DNA of 16,045 nucleotides, taken from NCBI GenBank assembly GCA_001953115.1, contig LSSL01001433.1, forward strand, positions 1 to 16,045. The letters are read 5' to 3'. The position numbers and the translations under genes were made by a program. Source of the stretch: Smittium mucronatum (taxonomy: Eukaryota > Kickxellomycota > Harpellomycetes > Harpellales > Legeriomycetaceae). The notes beneath the pieces were generated by a model that had not been told where the DNA came from, searched no databases, and saw nothing but the letters and a program-made list of their open reading frames with translations. Positions 1 to 10,747 of this stretch are shown piece by piece. The first letter of the stretch is position 1. The number at the start of each line of letters is the position of its first letter.

Positions 1-3000
1 AAAAGGCATTTTTTGATGTTATTAAATATGTAGTGCATTCAAAAATGAATGTCCTAGAATGATGAAGCGATCTCTTTGTATTTTGTGAACCATAGGAGAT
101 ATTCTCAGATAACAAATACAGTCTAAAAGATAATATTTTAGATCTGAGTTGCATGATAAATGCAGCCAAGTCGGAGTTGAGCCGAAATACCTGACTTCAA
201 AATTAAGAAAGAAAATCAAAATAAGGGATTATTATTAAATTTATCTCAATCCAAGGCCAGTAGCCTATGTCGGAAGACTAGAAGATTGTTACTCCAAGGC
301 AGGCAAAAATCGGAAGTCACAATATATTTTTAGGGGAGAGAGAAGACTGTCCAACTCAAATTTATCTTGGAAGTCTAAAATTAATGCTGATAATGGAATC
401 CTAAAATCACTTATAGGTTAACCTAAATTATTTAAATCGAAATTTCAATTCCAATTAAAATGTCAGCAAAATATAAGTTTCTCGAGAGATAATTTATGAA
501 ATAAAAAATCCTGTAATTTTTACCAGAAACCCAACAAATAGAAATCTTTATAAATAGAAGCATTGCGGCTTTGGGAATAATAATCAACGGAACCAGTTGT
601 TCGGGTTTATTGAAATCCCTCGATTAGGATCTATATTTAAACCAAAAAAAGCCCACGATTATTTTAATTTCCTTAAAACTGGAATTTTTTTATAGAGCTA
701 TATTTATTTAATTGTAAAATGCCATCAATTCCTCTTACATAATAAAATGTATATTAATTTCACATATACGCCTGCTTATTTATACAGAAATAACGCACAT
801 CCATTTTTTGTGAACAAAAAATAGAATCCAAGTAATATGCGTATCCAATGCACTGAACTAGATATATTCGACAAACCATATAACAGCATAGAAGATTTTT
901 TTTTTTAAAACAGGGAAATTTCATGCCCAAAATATCATTACTGGAATCTTGACCACGAAATTTTTTCTTCAAAGAAAAAAAATGAAAGGTCCTGACATAT
1001 TACAGATAGTCCATAGACTCTCAAGTATGATTACCAAATCACTGAAACAAGATTAAAACGATAAAATTATAATATTTCCAACCCCAAATCTACGTTTCTT
1101 AAACAATATTTAAAACACAGATGAAACATATATCCATTAAAAAAAATTAAAATTCCAAGTTGATATGTAATACGATGCCAAGATCTTCCTTAAATATTTT
1201 TAGCTAGGTCCCATAATTTACAGGAATGCGGGATATTTTCATAAACAAATATTGGAAACTATTAGCTAGCTAAGAACAAAGGATGAAAATCTATAGCATG
1301 AGAAGAAATGGGAGCATCCTAGAAGGAAAAAAATATTTACAAAAAACCAACGTTTTTGATATTTTCAAACAACAATTCAGTCTGAATAAGATAAAAATTA
1401 TAAGGATTTATACTATTCTAGAAAAGGTTTATTATAAATGACATAAATTAACATTATCAACAGCCTAGGCGAACTTCAAATACAATTTAAGTTGGTTATG
1501 AGAATTTTAAGATATAAAAATCGAAAATTCACCAGCTATAGAGTGTTCCTAAATCAATCGGAGATGTAATTTTTAAAAATAGGCTGTTACTAGCTCTAGA
1601 GAGGATTAAACTCATGAAATTAATTACAAAAAAATTGATATTATTTCTGAGGTTAAGTGTTTAAAAGACTTAAGAAACTAAGGAGTATTTTTTTAAATCC
1701 TATTTACAAGAAAAAAAGCAAGTCAAATGGTGGTTTCAGAATTTATGAGAGCGATTGATGTACATTAAACCAACTAATACAACTCGATAATATTTGGTTA
1801 AAGTATTATTCTGTTCATCATATCTCCTAAATAGAAAGGGCACGGTCATAATAATTTAGAACCAAGCAATTTAATCACGCCGTATTTTGGAATTATTATT
1901 TCTGTTTAACTTGCGTAAAAAATATCGTGTATTTTATAGAAGAATTTTTTTTTTAAAAAAAAACATAAATTTCAGAGATTCTCAGGAAAAAAAAGGATTT
2001 AAATATTCCAAAGATCACATAAAGTATCTAAAACTCAATTTCATCAAGATTAACATAAAAAAATCATTAGTTAATCGCCCTTTAATAGAATGTATAAACA
2101 TCCATTTTCGTAGCATTTAGGCTGCTATACCAAAAAAATCGGGAGTTTGTGCAGACAAAATTTTATAGTGAGATTTTTGCTCTAATTAAGAAAAAATTTA
2201 CACTTAACATCACTTGTCCAGTGAATCTGGAAATAGAAAAAACAATAAAAATTATTTCTCTGGGTTCACTTAATATGAGTCAACCCAGTGTCGTATAATC
2301 TAAATTTTATTTAGTATTTGGTGACAATTAACCAGTATAATACTGTTTTGGATCTATATTAGGCAAAATAACTTAATTTATCTTTTTTAATTTACCTCTA
2401 GAAAAAGGTGATAAGTTTATTTATACTTCGTGCTGTATATTTTTGATGTATAAATATATTATTTTTCGTATTATTTTTTCTACAATTAGTTTCTAATTAA
2501 AAAATAAATATGACATACCTAATATTAATCCACCATTGGTATAAAATTAGTCAATAATCTTCAAATATTAAATTTATTTTAGATTCTAAGACATTTTTTG
2601 TATTCACATAAAGTTTTCTAGAGGAATTGTTATAATTTCTACGTCAGAGCATGATGTGAATGACAGGCAGTTATTAATGTCAAAAGTGTTATAAATAAAC
2701 CGAAATTATTGTGATTTTATAGTTTATGTTAGCACCATTGAATTCCATGATACGTTTTTACCAATCGCTTTTGCCTTTGAGATCGACGTATTAGAATAAA
2801 TATAATCCGGGAAAATGTTTATACTCACAGCAACACTGTTAACTAATAAAGATTTTTTTAGAATCTTGTATATCTTAATAGCGTTTTAAATGAAGAGTGC
2901 AGTAATTAAAATTTGGAGTTAAAACGTTATCGGAGGCCACTCTAGTTATTTATATCATAGTGCATCAAGACACAAAATATTATCTGGGTGAAAACTTATG

Positions 3001-3138
3001 CCGCAGGGTCTCACTATTGGTTATTCATATCCCTTCTACTTTAGTGTAATATAAGCTAAATTTAGTACTATATCCATAATAGTAATCTTGGATTATTAAA
3101 TACAATTGATATATTTGGTTATCATATACCCCACTTAG
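1..3138. other. AT-rich intergenic desert with faint relic at left edge
   Basis: No gene recognised. A minus-strand open stretch at 22-219 (no ATG at its start; includes YFGSTPTWLHLSCNSDLKYY) and the higher-GC segment 240-360 may be coding relics. The plus-strand frame at 1887-2120 is a Lys/Phe/Ile string with no ATG at its start, typical of AT-rich noise. Many short A and T runs are present. I see no tRNA, terminal repeat pair or retroelement motif here. Confidence 0.5.
414..425. repeat. 12-bp palindrome TAGGTTAACCTA
   Basis: Perfect self-complement centred on GTTAAC. It is short and isolated, and may be chance. Confidence 0.35.
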
Positions 3139-3232
3139 TCTACATTCATCGGGGTTTCTGCCAGAAAACCCATTTCTAGTTATTCAAAAGAAGAATAAAC
3201 TTCTGTATTAAGATGATACGGATGAATGTAGA
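3139..3232. other. Inverted repeat enclosing two hairpins (three-way junction)
   Basis: The outer arms TCTACATTCATC (3139-3150) and GATGAATGTAGA (3221-3232) are perfect 12-bp complements. Inside are a hairpin GGGTTTCTG / CAGAAAACCC (3152-3171, one-base bulge, very short loop) and a second, AGAAG / CTTCT (3189-3204, 6-nt loop). Together they could fold as a 94-nt three-way junction in RNA or cruciform DNA. No gene or known RNA family is recognised. It could instead be a tiny decayed transposon with 12-bp ends. Confidence 0.45.
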
Positions 3233-3798
3233 TATTTATCCCGAAGATGCTTCTCGCATTAGTCTCTTTTAACTAAATTAGTAGTTTATACATAAAATAA
3301 ATCCCATTGATCGATTTTGGACTCTTTAATCCCATGAATATCGCCTATTTTTAAATAATTATTTTTTTATTTTATCTTCTAATTTGTGTAAAACTCCACT
3401 AAATAGTTGACAAAGCTTGACACGGATATTGAAGGGACACGATTTCTAGTATTATTTCAGTCTTTATATTTAACTTAAGTTGGTTATATAGTATATATTC
3501 TTATTAATAACCTCTAATTGAACAATAAAAGTACCATTTAGGTCTCGGATAAATCTTAGATTTTATCGCGCTCCACTGATTCCACAAGGTATCATCACCC
3601 AGATATTATTCTTCTGCAATGTGAATTTAGCGCTTTGTTGGATACAGAACTGACTAGATTGCTGGATAAATTTAGTATGTGCTATAGAGAATTGTTGAAT
3701 ATAAGTTAGCCTTATGATAGGTGCTCACGTAAATTATACTATTGTAATCAAAATAAATTTCTACTGTGCCTTTTTTATGAACAGTGTTGTTAATTTTC

Positions 3799-3823
3799 GG
3801 GGGGAGAGGGGGGGGGGTCCGGG
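3799..3823. repeat. G-rich tract (G6-AGA-G10-TCC-GGG)
   Basis: G6 at 3799-3804 and G10 at 3808-3817, followed by GGG at 3821-3823. This is the only G tract in the window with several runs close enough for an intramolecular G-quadruplex. It lies inside the stop-poor frame of the relic at 3560-4162. Confidence 0.8.
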
Positions 3824-3903
3824 TTACTTCAATTCAAACAGATTTATATTAAAAAATTATGTCCCACCACCTTGATTTCCAGGAACCAAATGTATCATAT
3901 TTG

Positions 3904-3927
3904 TATTTATTTATTTATTTATTTATT
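3904..3927. repeat. Microsatellite (TATT)6
   Basis: Six perfect TATT units. They sit within the open frame of the plus-strand relic and may be a later expansion. Confidence 0.9.
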
Positions 3928-4603
3928 CTTGATGCAAAGAGATCTATTTCATAATATCAATATCTGGACTCTGGATCAGAGAATGTTTTTGAAGGGAGTG
4001 AAAATCCGTTCTGAGCTTTCAGAAAACTGCTTGAGTCCTCTAAATTAAGTATTTATGCCGTGTATGCCACTTTAATTTTTTGTATTTGCATTGATACAGG
4101 ATATCCATATTATTCCTGAAATATTCAACAGTTCAACACACTTTACCCCCAAAATTCATTAAATATGCGGGAATTAAGGTATTTTATAAAATGATGAGCT
4201 TAAAATCCTATTAATTACCTCAAGCCAAGTGTAAATTAGAAAGAAAGTATATCGCTGAGGTTAATTTTGAGTGCTAATATGTTTTTCTCCACGATACGTA
4301 ATAGATGATGACATCCAAGACAATCACTCGCTCCTAATCATTTGTATCAGTAAATACTTATATCTCTGGAATTTAAGGTAATAATGGTAATCCTTTTCAG
4401 TAATATAAGTGATATTTTCAGAAAATTAAACTATACAGCTTTTGCACCTTCTATTTCACTATTAATGTCTAATGATATGAGCTTTCTAGCCACCCGATAT
4501 TAAGCCCCAATAGTGGTTTCAGCATCAAGATACCCGATAGCAGAGCAAAATAAATCCATCATGCTTTCAAAATTGTTCCTTCCAGGGTTCTGAGTGTTAT
4601 ATT

Positions 4604-5355
4604 TCAATCCGAGAAAAGTCTTCCAGAGTAGGTAACATGACTTTGAGAATGGTCATTCAGCGTAATCTCCCCAATGTATATACTAATTATCAAGTAAGAT
4701 ATAGTTTCTTCAGTATTCAATTCTGATTTTTTCGAGTTTTTCAGGCATACCAGACTCTCTAATTTATCCTCAGTATTCAAGTGTGCTTTGGGCACACCTT
4801 CTTTGATCATCCGATTATATGAAGGATTCACAGATATTTTAAACTCTAGTAGCCTTCATCTCACTCCAACTAAAAAATAATCTAATAGTCTTTGTGAATG
4901 TGAGTAGGCTATGAAATAGACAAAAATGGAAGACTAGAAATTTATATCCTCTTCTATCACGACAGAATCGCAGGCATTTTCTAAAATAATATTTTAAAGC
5001 TATTTACACAATATCGTATTTCAGATCGAAAAAGTCATTTATTCTTTCCTTGGATCAGTTTTCAAATCGGCTGAATATATTCCACATTGAATTTCCATCC
5101 CTCTAATGTTTTAAAAGCTTTCTTAGTTCCAGAGCTGCAACCGAGTATTTGATCTTCTTTGGGATACAGAATGCATTTCTGACAAGACTCCAACTCTAAT
5201 CTTCTAAATACCTTATTCCCTTCTTTGAAAACAGTGATTCAAACTCCTCTTCCAGGGTCTTGTGAGAGTCTTGGCTTGGGTTTCTCATTTATCCTCTTGG
5301 ATAAATTTGTAGTTTCATAGGCCATATAATCACAGATGTACGTGCATGCTTCATC
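4604..5355 (-). pseudogene. Decayed coding relic, unidentified (C-terminal block)
   Basis: Two stop-poor minus-strand blocks in different frames. The first (5355-5065) is 97 sense codons with one internal TGA (5241-5239) and includes RINEKPKPRLSQDPGRG and KAFKTLEGWKFNVEYIQPI. The second (4979-4604) is about 123 sense codons with two internal stops (4936, 4858), ending SHVTYSGRLFSD. At least one frameshift near 5000 separates them. Residue composition is that of a soluble protein and GC is 38-45 % in lines counted by hand. No family is recognised. The plus strand is also stop-poor in parts, so the strand is uncertain. Confidence 0.3.
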
Positions 5356-5539
5356 TTAAACCCCTTTAAATATTTTTCAACTCTCCTCCAAACCCTTATT
5401 TTTTGGTTCCGATTACTTGAAAGAATTTTAGGAGCTAGCTCTATACGATATTATTGATAAATTGGCCACCGCTAGCCTCACTAAGGCTTTCTTGAATATT
5501 GAGGGGTGGTTACAGGCTTAAGAGCTCTTTTATCCGTAA

Positions 5540-5551
5540 CCCCCCCTCCCC
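5540..5551. repeat. C7-T-C4 tract
   Basis: C7 at 5540-5546, T, then C4 at 5548-5551, followed by GAAAAAATTAAT. Together with the flanking GTAAC it reads as a partial inverted copy of the 3790-3827 segment (AATTTTCGGGG...GGGTTAC). Confidence 0.75.
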
Positions 5552-5618
5552 GAAAAAATTAATAATTATAGATGACCTCGGTGTATATTCGGGTACAGTC
5601 TCGTCAATTTGCATATAC

Positions 5619-5627
5619 GGGGGGGGG
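5619..5627. repeat. G9 homopolymer
   Basis: Nine consecutive G within the decayed GC island, 70 bp from the C7-T-C4 tract. Confidence 0.85.
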
Positions 5628-6309
5628 TTGTAGGAAATCATTGCGTATTGCCATGTTGGTGCGATAGAAGTGGTTTTTTAAAAATCACCAGTTTCACTGG
5701 TTTGTTTGTTGCTTATTAGAATTAAAAAATACCGGAATCCATCAAAGATAAGAAGTTTATCTCCACTATATACTCTGGATTTCCAGTGAATTTCACCCGT
5801 TGTTTAATTTTCTAGTCTTATTTGTGATTCCAAGAAGGTCCAATTTCTTGCGATGTATCTTACAGAGATCGATATGTCAATTACCGGGTCTCCCATGCTC
5901 ATTGATGGGTAAGAATGGAGTCTTTTTCAGAAGAAATAATTAGAAGGAAGGGTTTTCTGTGCCAGTGAAATACGTATTGCATACAGTGCCGAGTTGACTT
6001 TCTTCACTGTAGGTGAGTTATAGATTAACTTAATTACCCTTGGGAACGAGTAAATAAAAACCCTCTTTTCTTCTTCTGTCGGAATTGTTTTGAAAGTGCA
6101 ATATTAAATGATCGGAATGAGAATATACACTTCGGTAAACGCTCAGTTCTGTTGCAGGCGAGTTTACGGAAATATACAGGTCCTCCGGAGCAAGAAACGC
6201 CAAATATCCATCACGACTAAATGTCATATCTTGACTTCCAGCTACCTAAAATCACTAAAAATATCTGAAATATGTGCTTATGTGGGCATCTTTGTAGCAA
6301 AGTCTTAAA

Positions 6310-8209
6310 CTATTTCAAGATAATATTTAATCCTCTTATCTGGCAGAATTATTTGCGGAAGAAAAGGTGGTAAGGTTTCGGATACTTCATACCTTGGAAT
6401 TTATTGATTTTTTTTTTTGTTTCTAACAAGTTTAGAATCAACTAATTAAGGTGATTAAGTCTTTATATGAATCCATTAAATGTCCTATAATAACTAATTT
6501 ATGTGCTATATATTTTTTAACTTTATTGCAGGTATTTCATACAAAAATATGTAAGATTTTTTATCTGCCCCACACAGATTCAAATTTAAATTCTAAATTC
6601 TAATAATATAAGAAATATAAGCCAGAAAAATAGAGCTATAATGAAGATACGTCATCTGCCTCTTATAACTATGATAATTTAAACTCTTTAAAGTAATAAA
6701 AAAATACAAAAAAGGTTAAACCCGTAGGGGAAATAGAAAATACTAGTGCCAGTTAATTAAGGTTTTGGAAACATTGATCAACTATCCAATAGCTGTAGTA
6801 TAAAAATGTTGTAGTTAACTTTTTCAATTCAAAATTTGATGTAGTTTAACAATCTCAAATATCGCCCCTCCCTCTCTCTGAGAAGAAAAGAGTCTAAACC
6901 AAATATTTTTATTGGAAATAGAATTGTTGGTTTTCTAAAAGTGGTTAGTTGTTTTTCCTAACTTTAATATTTCAGTAGCTTATTAAATGATTATTTTAAC
7001 TTGAAGGAATATGAATATCTACCAGCTTGGAGGCTGAGAACCCCAAATTAAGGATGTTGCTCCAATTATATAGAAATAGATATATATTCATTGAAAATGA
7101 CATAAAAAAAAGTATTTTTTCCTTTAAAATCTTCATCTCGCGGTGAATTTTAGTAATAAGCAAAACGCTTATTGTTGTTATATATATTGTTTTTTGTATA
7201 TAAAACACATTTTTAAATATTTTTCGATACAATGATTATGAAGCGAGTTTTTTACCAGGTTATCAACTTTAAAACTAAATTTCCAGAGAGATTAATCTGT
7301 GTTTCAGTTTCTCAAAATCACTGTTAGCTAACAAAGTCCTAAAACTCAGATAAAACAAATCGGCCGCTAGTATTTTGTTATATTCAAACATTTCTTAAAG
7401 GTGAAAAATGTTCCAACCCATTAGATTTTCGAGCAACCAAGTCCCAAACTTCATTTTAATGATATTAAACATATATGTAAAAAAAAGTTTCGATTTGAGG
7501 CAGAGTTGAAAAAATGAGAACATTTAAAAGAGGGAATTCTTTTTTATAAAGGAGGAATTGGGAATTTTAAAATAATTAGAGTTACTTTTTTTTTTTTACA
7601 CGAGTACTTAGAGCTCCAAAACCAGATATATATCATAATAAGGTGGATTATTGTTACAAGTTTAGTTTGATCAATGTTAAGCTATAGAAAAATCTCATTT
7701 TAACCAATACTTATACTATATGTTCTAAACGGAAATATCTTTTAATGATATATAGTTTTTAAAAAAGAATATTTAGTTAGTGATCATATGTAGCCACTAG
7801 AGACTCAGTTGATAAGAATCAATTAAAGGTGGAGGGGGGGGGTCATCCATTTCTGATTATTATATTATCCATTCAAACGCACAATCAGGAACCTGATTGG
7901 AAGTTTTACTGTATCTAGGATAAATCTAACATTATATAAAGCTTTATATTCTTTTTTCATTATGTTTTTTTCAATGCAAAGTAAAATAAAATTTTGTGGT
8001 GTGTTCATAAATGAACAGAATTCTCACTTTTGAAAACATGAATATATTAGCACTGGTTAGAGTTATGACTAATGTAAATGAAAATATTTTAATAGTTTAT
8101 AAATAGCCCTCAATTTGGCATTAACTAGTCAAAGCTTAATACCCATACCAAAGTTTAAGGTTTAAATAAAATATACATATTAATATATTTATCGAATTTT
8201 TAATTAAAA
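6310..8209. other. AT-rich intergenic desert
   Basis: No supportable gene. A minus-strand frame at 6996-7232 is Ile/Lys/Phe-rich with no recognised motif, and composition explains it. A pyrimidine stretch CGCCCCTCCCTCTCTCTGAG lies at 6862-6881 and a G9 tract at 7834. Confidence 0.55.
7834..7842. repeat. G9 homopolymer with GGTGGA lead
   Basis: AAAGGTGGA precedes G9 and TCATCC follows, inside otherwise AT-rich desert. The flank resembles the C10 tract at 14320 read in reverse (GAAGGTG10TTATAC). Confidence 0.8.
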
Positions 8210-8227
8210 GGTTCCGAATTCGGAACC
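8210..8227. repeat. 18-bp perfect palindrome GGTTCCGAATTCGGAACC
   Basis: The 18 bases are identical to their reverse complement, with no spacer, and lie about 180 bp beyond the Ran poly(A) signal. Half of its bases (4 C, 5 G... as counted with A/T flanks) sit in DNA that is otherwise strongly AT-rich. It resembles a tRNA B-box only loosely (GTTCCGAATTC against GGTTCGANTCC), and no tRNA fold surrounds it. It could be a dimeric protein site or the end of an old mobile element. Confidence 0.6.
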
Positions 8228-8310
8228 AAACCACAAGAACATCTAGAGACCATCGAATAGCTTGGAAGGCGAATAAAACGCGGTGTGGGCCGCAAACCAA
8301 TAAATTTTGG
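8228..8310. other. GC-rich patch next to the palindrome, possible transposon remnant
   Basis: A short stretch including AAAACGCGGTGTGGGCCGCA (8276-8295), unusually CG-rich for this window and adjacent to the 18-bp palindrome. GTGGGCCGC-like strings occur near the ends of some hAT elements, but I see no paired inverted end or 8-bp duplication. The origin is unknown. Confidence 0.3.
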
Positions 8311-8406
8311 CAAATGGAACCTCTAATAAAGAGAAAAGAATCCTCATAAAAGAGAATTAGGATCTAGTAATAGGAAATAAATGAATAATAGAAATGTCTA
8401 TAGACA

Positions 8407-8412
8407 TTTATT
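8407..8412 (-). terminator. Likely Ran poly(A) signal (AATAAA)
   Basis: The plus-strand TTTATT reads AATAAA on the gene strand, about 95 nt after the stop codon. It is the first canonical hexamer after the stop. A short 3' UTR of about 110-125 nt would follow if cleavage is 10-25 nt downstream. This is inferred from sequence only. Confidence 0.55.
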
Positions 8413-8506
8413 TAAATATGCCAGAAAAAAAGCTTGATTTAAATTGATAACAGTCTTATTATAAGGATACGAGGGTATAAGCTATATAGGAAGGAAGTTA
8501 AACATT

Positions 8507-9269
<763 letters not shown>

Positions 9270-9355
9270 CTAAAACTTTAACTCTTAAAAGGAATGAAAA
9301 ATGCAAACTTTCCGAGACAGGTAAAGCAAAATGTAGTAAAGGAAATAACAAAAAA

Positions 9356-9389
9356 GACCAAAGTTTTGAAGCTAGAAGGGCTATTTAAA
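9356..9389 (-). promoter_or_regulatory. Candidate Ran core promoter: TATA-like box plus pyrimidine initiator
   Basis: On the gene strand TTTAAATA lies at 9389-9382. A pyrimidine run TCTTTTTT follows, with its C at 9356, about 33 nt from the start of the TATA-like box. This would give a 5' UTR of about 93 nt. The TCT-type initiator (YCTTTY) is known for translation-related genes in animals; using it here is speculation. A 5' UTR intron ending at TTTTAG just before the start codon cannot be excluded. Confidence 0.3.
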
Positions 9390-9447
9390 CCAAATCAAAG
9401 TTGCTATGCTTTGTTTAGATGAGGAAAAAAATGAGGATTGTCATTCC

Positions 9448-9455
9448 TGACGTGA
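9448..9455. promoter_or_regulatory. CRE-like site TGACGTGA
   Basis: TGACGTGA differs by one base from the CREB/ATF palindrome TGACGTCA. It lies about 90 nt upstream of the candidate Ran start site, in a stretch that is less AT-rich than the surroundings. An 8-mer is weak evidence, so this is only a candidate bZIP site. Confidence 0.25.
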
Positions 9456-9585
9456 TCTTAATCTCTGTGCGGCTTTCAGATAATTCAGCCAAACAGACTG
9501 GATAGCTTTGAAAATTTTTTTTGGCAACGTCCCTGTTATAAGCTCGTAATTACATTTTGACTGTAAACAGCTGATTTTTGGCATT

Positions 9586-9590
9586 ATTGG
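9586..9590 (-). promoter_or_regulatory. CCAAT pentamer upstream of Ran
   Basis: ATTGG on the plus strand gives CCAAT in the gene direction, about 230 nt upstream of the candidate start site and about 320 nt upstream of the ATG. A pentamer occurs often by chance. It is listed because it lies in the less AT-rich upstream stretch of the only active gene. Confidence 0.15.
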
Positions 9591-9790
9591 CCAGATGGTT
9601 TTCTCCTCTCTTTTTTCTTATCAAAAATCCCATACTATGGCCCCACCTATATTTTCATTTGCTACTCTTGATCTTTAACGTCCATACATTCTTCTTTCGT
9701 CGACGATGGCAAGAAAAATTCATAATATTCCATATTTTTAACCCATTTAAATCAATTTTATTCGCTGCCAAAAATGCATAAGAGTGGGCT

Positions 9791-10429
9791 TTATACTATC
9801 CATTGACGCATTGAAGAGAGAATATGTAAACACATTCAATGAAAACACTTATTTCGTATTATTTGCCAATGTATTATTAATGATACCCTTACTCACATAT
9901 CATCCAATAAAAGTTTTTTTCACCCAATGAAACACTTTATAAATCCATCTTTACAACTATTACTAAACTCAAATAATTGGCTGCTGTATTATAAGGGTTC
10001 TATCCAGTTCTAACCAGAAAATGTTTTTTGACTAAAGTAAAGCTTAGTTATTTATAGGTTAGTTAAAGTTTACGTTTTCATTTCCAAAACTTCGATTATT
10101 GGATTATTTTCTGAATTAAATTTTTGGATTAGACAGTGACCACACAAACATTTGCTATTACTTAAAGGAAAATTTTCCTTCCATTGGTTCATCTACTTGG
10201 AATTATCCCTTAAATTTCTTTGGGGTCAGAAAAAAAATAGAATTTATTTTTCATATATTTATTAACGTTGGCTCTTTATCCCTTCAATTATTTGTTAGTT
10301 TTGTTTGTATTGCTCTTAAAATAAGAAATTTCTCCAAATAGTTTAGAGTCCCTTTGATTGTGAACGGGAAAAGAATCTAGAGACCAAAAATGTAATGCTT
10401 TTTGACCAATATTTTTTCTCTAGCGTCTA
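9791..10429. other. Intergenic stretch between Ran and the repeat nest
   Basis: No gene is seen. The only structure I can point to is the palindrome at 10165-10180. Confidence 0.5.
10165..10180. repeat. 16-bp perfect palindrome AAGGAAAATTTTCCTT
   Basis: Perfect self-complement with no spacer, in non-coding DNA. Its A/T core makes chance more likely than for the palindrome at 8210. It could bind a homodimeric factor; nothing else supports that. Confidence 0.5.
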
Positions 10430-10470
10430 AAGAATTGTATTTATTTTTTTATATATGGGAAATTTATTGG
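10430..10470 (+). repeat. Direct repeat copy 1 (AAGAATTG...GGGAAATTTATTGG)
   Basis: Begins AAGAATTGT and ends GGGAAATTTATTGG, matching 10635-10678 with the same start, an A/T-rich middle and an identical 14-base end. In one shared frame both copies read EL.L.F.IWEIYW, so they may be duplicated fragments of a decayed coding sequence. No family is recognised. Confidence 0.5.
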
Positions 10471-10634
10471 CAGGTAACGCATGTAAAAACTATTAGTATA
10501 AAACACAAGTTAAAGATAATGTGCAAGCTATAGAAAAGACTGATATCCTCGGCGCTAATAAATTCCTCTATTGGTCTAAGGGATGAGTACCTAAGGGAAA
10601 TTGGAGTCATATCTACCATCCGATATACCCCATG

Positions 10635-10678
10635 AAGAATTGTGTTTACCTATTTTTATTATCTGGGAAATTTATTGG
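10635..10678 (+). repeat. Direct repeat copy 2 (AAGAATTG...GGGAAATTTATTGG)
   Basis: Second copy of the repeat at 10430-10470, 205 bp away. It differs by a few substitutions and a 3-base length change. In the shared frame it reads EELCLPIFIIWEIYW. It ends about 70 bp before the TTAA-flanked element. Confidence 0.5.
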
Positions 10679-10747
10679 AGATACATTAAAGACCTCTTGC
10701 TGGAAAGCCCATCTATTTTTTACCACTAATAATCGTATATTAATGCT

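Larger units (their letters stand above)
3560..4162 (+). pseudogene. Stop-poor coding relic of unknown family
   Basis: One plus-strand frame runs 201 codons with only four internal stops (3707, 3791, 4046, 4073); base composition would give roughly a dozen or more. The blocks are about 49, 27, 84, 8 and 28 codons. Readable parts include DTELTRLLDKFSMCYREL, and later LDQRMFLKGVKIRSELSE. The G10 tract (3808-3817) and the TATT repeat (3904-3927) lie inside the open frame. I do not recognise the protein. DTELTRLLDKF faintly recalls the linker before reverse transcriptase in Ty3-type elements, but no RT motif is seen. A chance effect of the higher GC is possible. Confidence 0.35.
5510..6245 (-). 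pseudogene. Decayed coding relic, unidentified (N-terminal block)
   Basis: On the minus strand 6245-6030 is open (70 codons, including SRDGYLAFLAPEDLYISVNS) and is preceded by a possible splice acceptor TGATTTTAG. After a frame change, 6028-5510 is one frame of 172 codons with three internal stops. It includes GDPVIDISISVRYIARNW, GEIHWKSRVYSGDKLLIFDG and MQIDETVPEYTP. GDKLLIFDGFRY faintly resembles the start of a FLYWCH finger, but the Cys/His residues are missing. The frame crosses the C9 tract and the C7 tract. An ATG-started plus-strand frame (6108-6305) overlaps it, so strand choice is not certain. Confidence 0.35.

Noticed and set aside
1887..2120. Plus-strand frame of 77 codons
   Set aside because: No ATG at its start, and Lys/Ile/Phe/Asn-rich as expected for random AT-rich DNA; it includes runs of T and A.
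2900..3060. MPQGLT string in a plus-strand frame (near 2998) resembling a Ty3-type reverse transcriptase motif
   Set aside because: Stops on both sides, no YXDD or other RT blocks in order; too short to claim.
6108..6305. ATG-started plus-strand frame of 66 codons
   Set aside because: It overlaps the minus-strand relic, whose composition looks more protein-like. It is kept as an alternative reading, not as a gene.
6996..7232. Minus-strand frame of 78 codons
   Set aside because: Composition-driven, with no motif and no supporting context.
9690..9760. Short minus-strand ATG frame of about 22 codons upstream of Ran, as a possible upstream ORF
   Set aside because: It lies about 350 nt beyond the candidate transcription start, so it is probably not in the mRNA.
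9578..9781. Plus-strand open frame of about 67 codons upstream of Ran
   Set aside because: No ATG at its start, hydrophobic Phe/Leu-rich translation without a recognised family, and it lies in the likely Ran promoter region.
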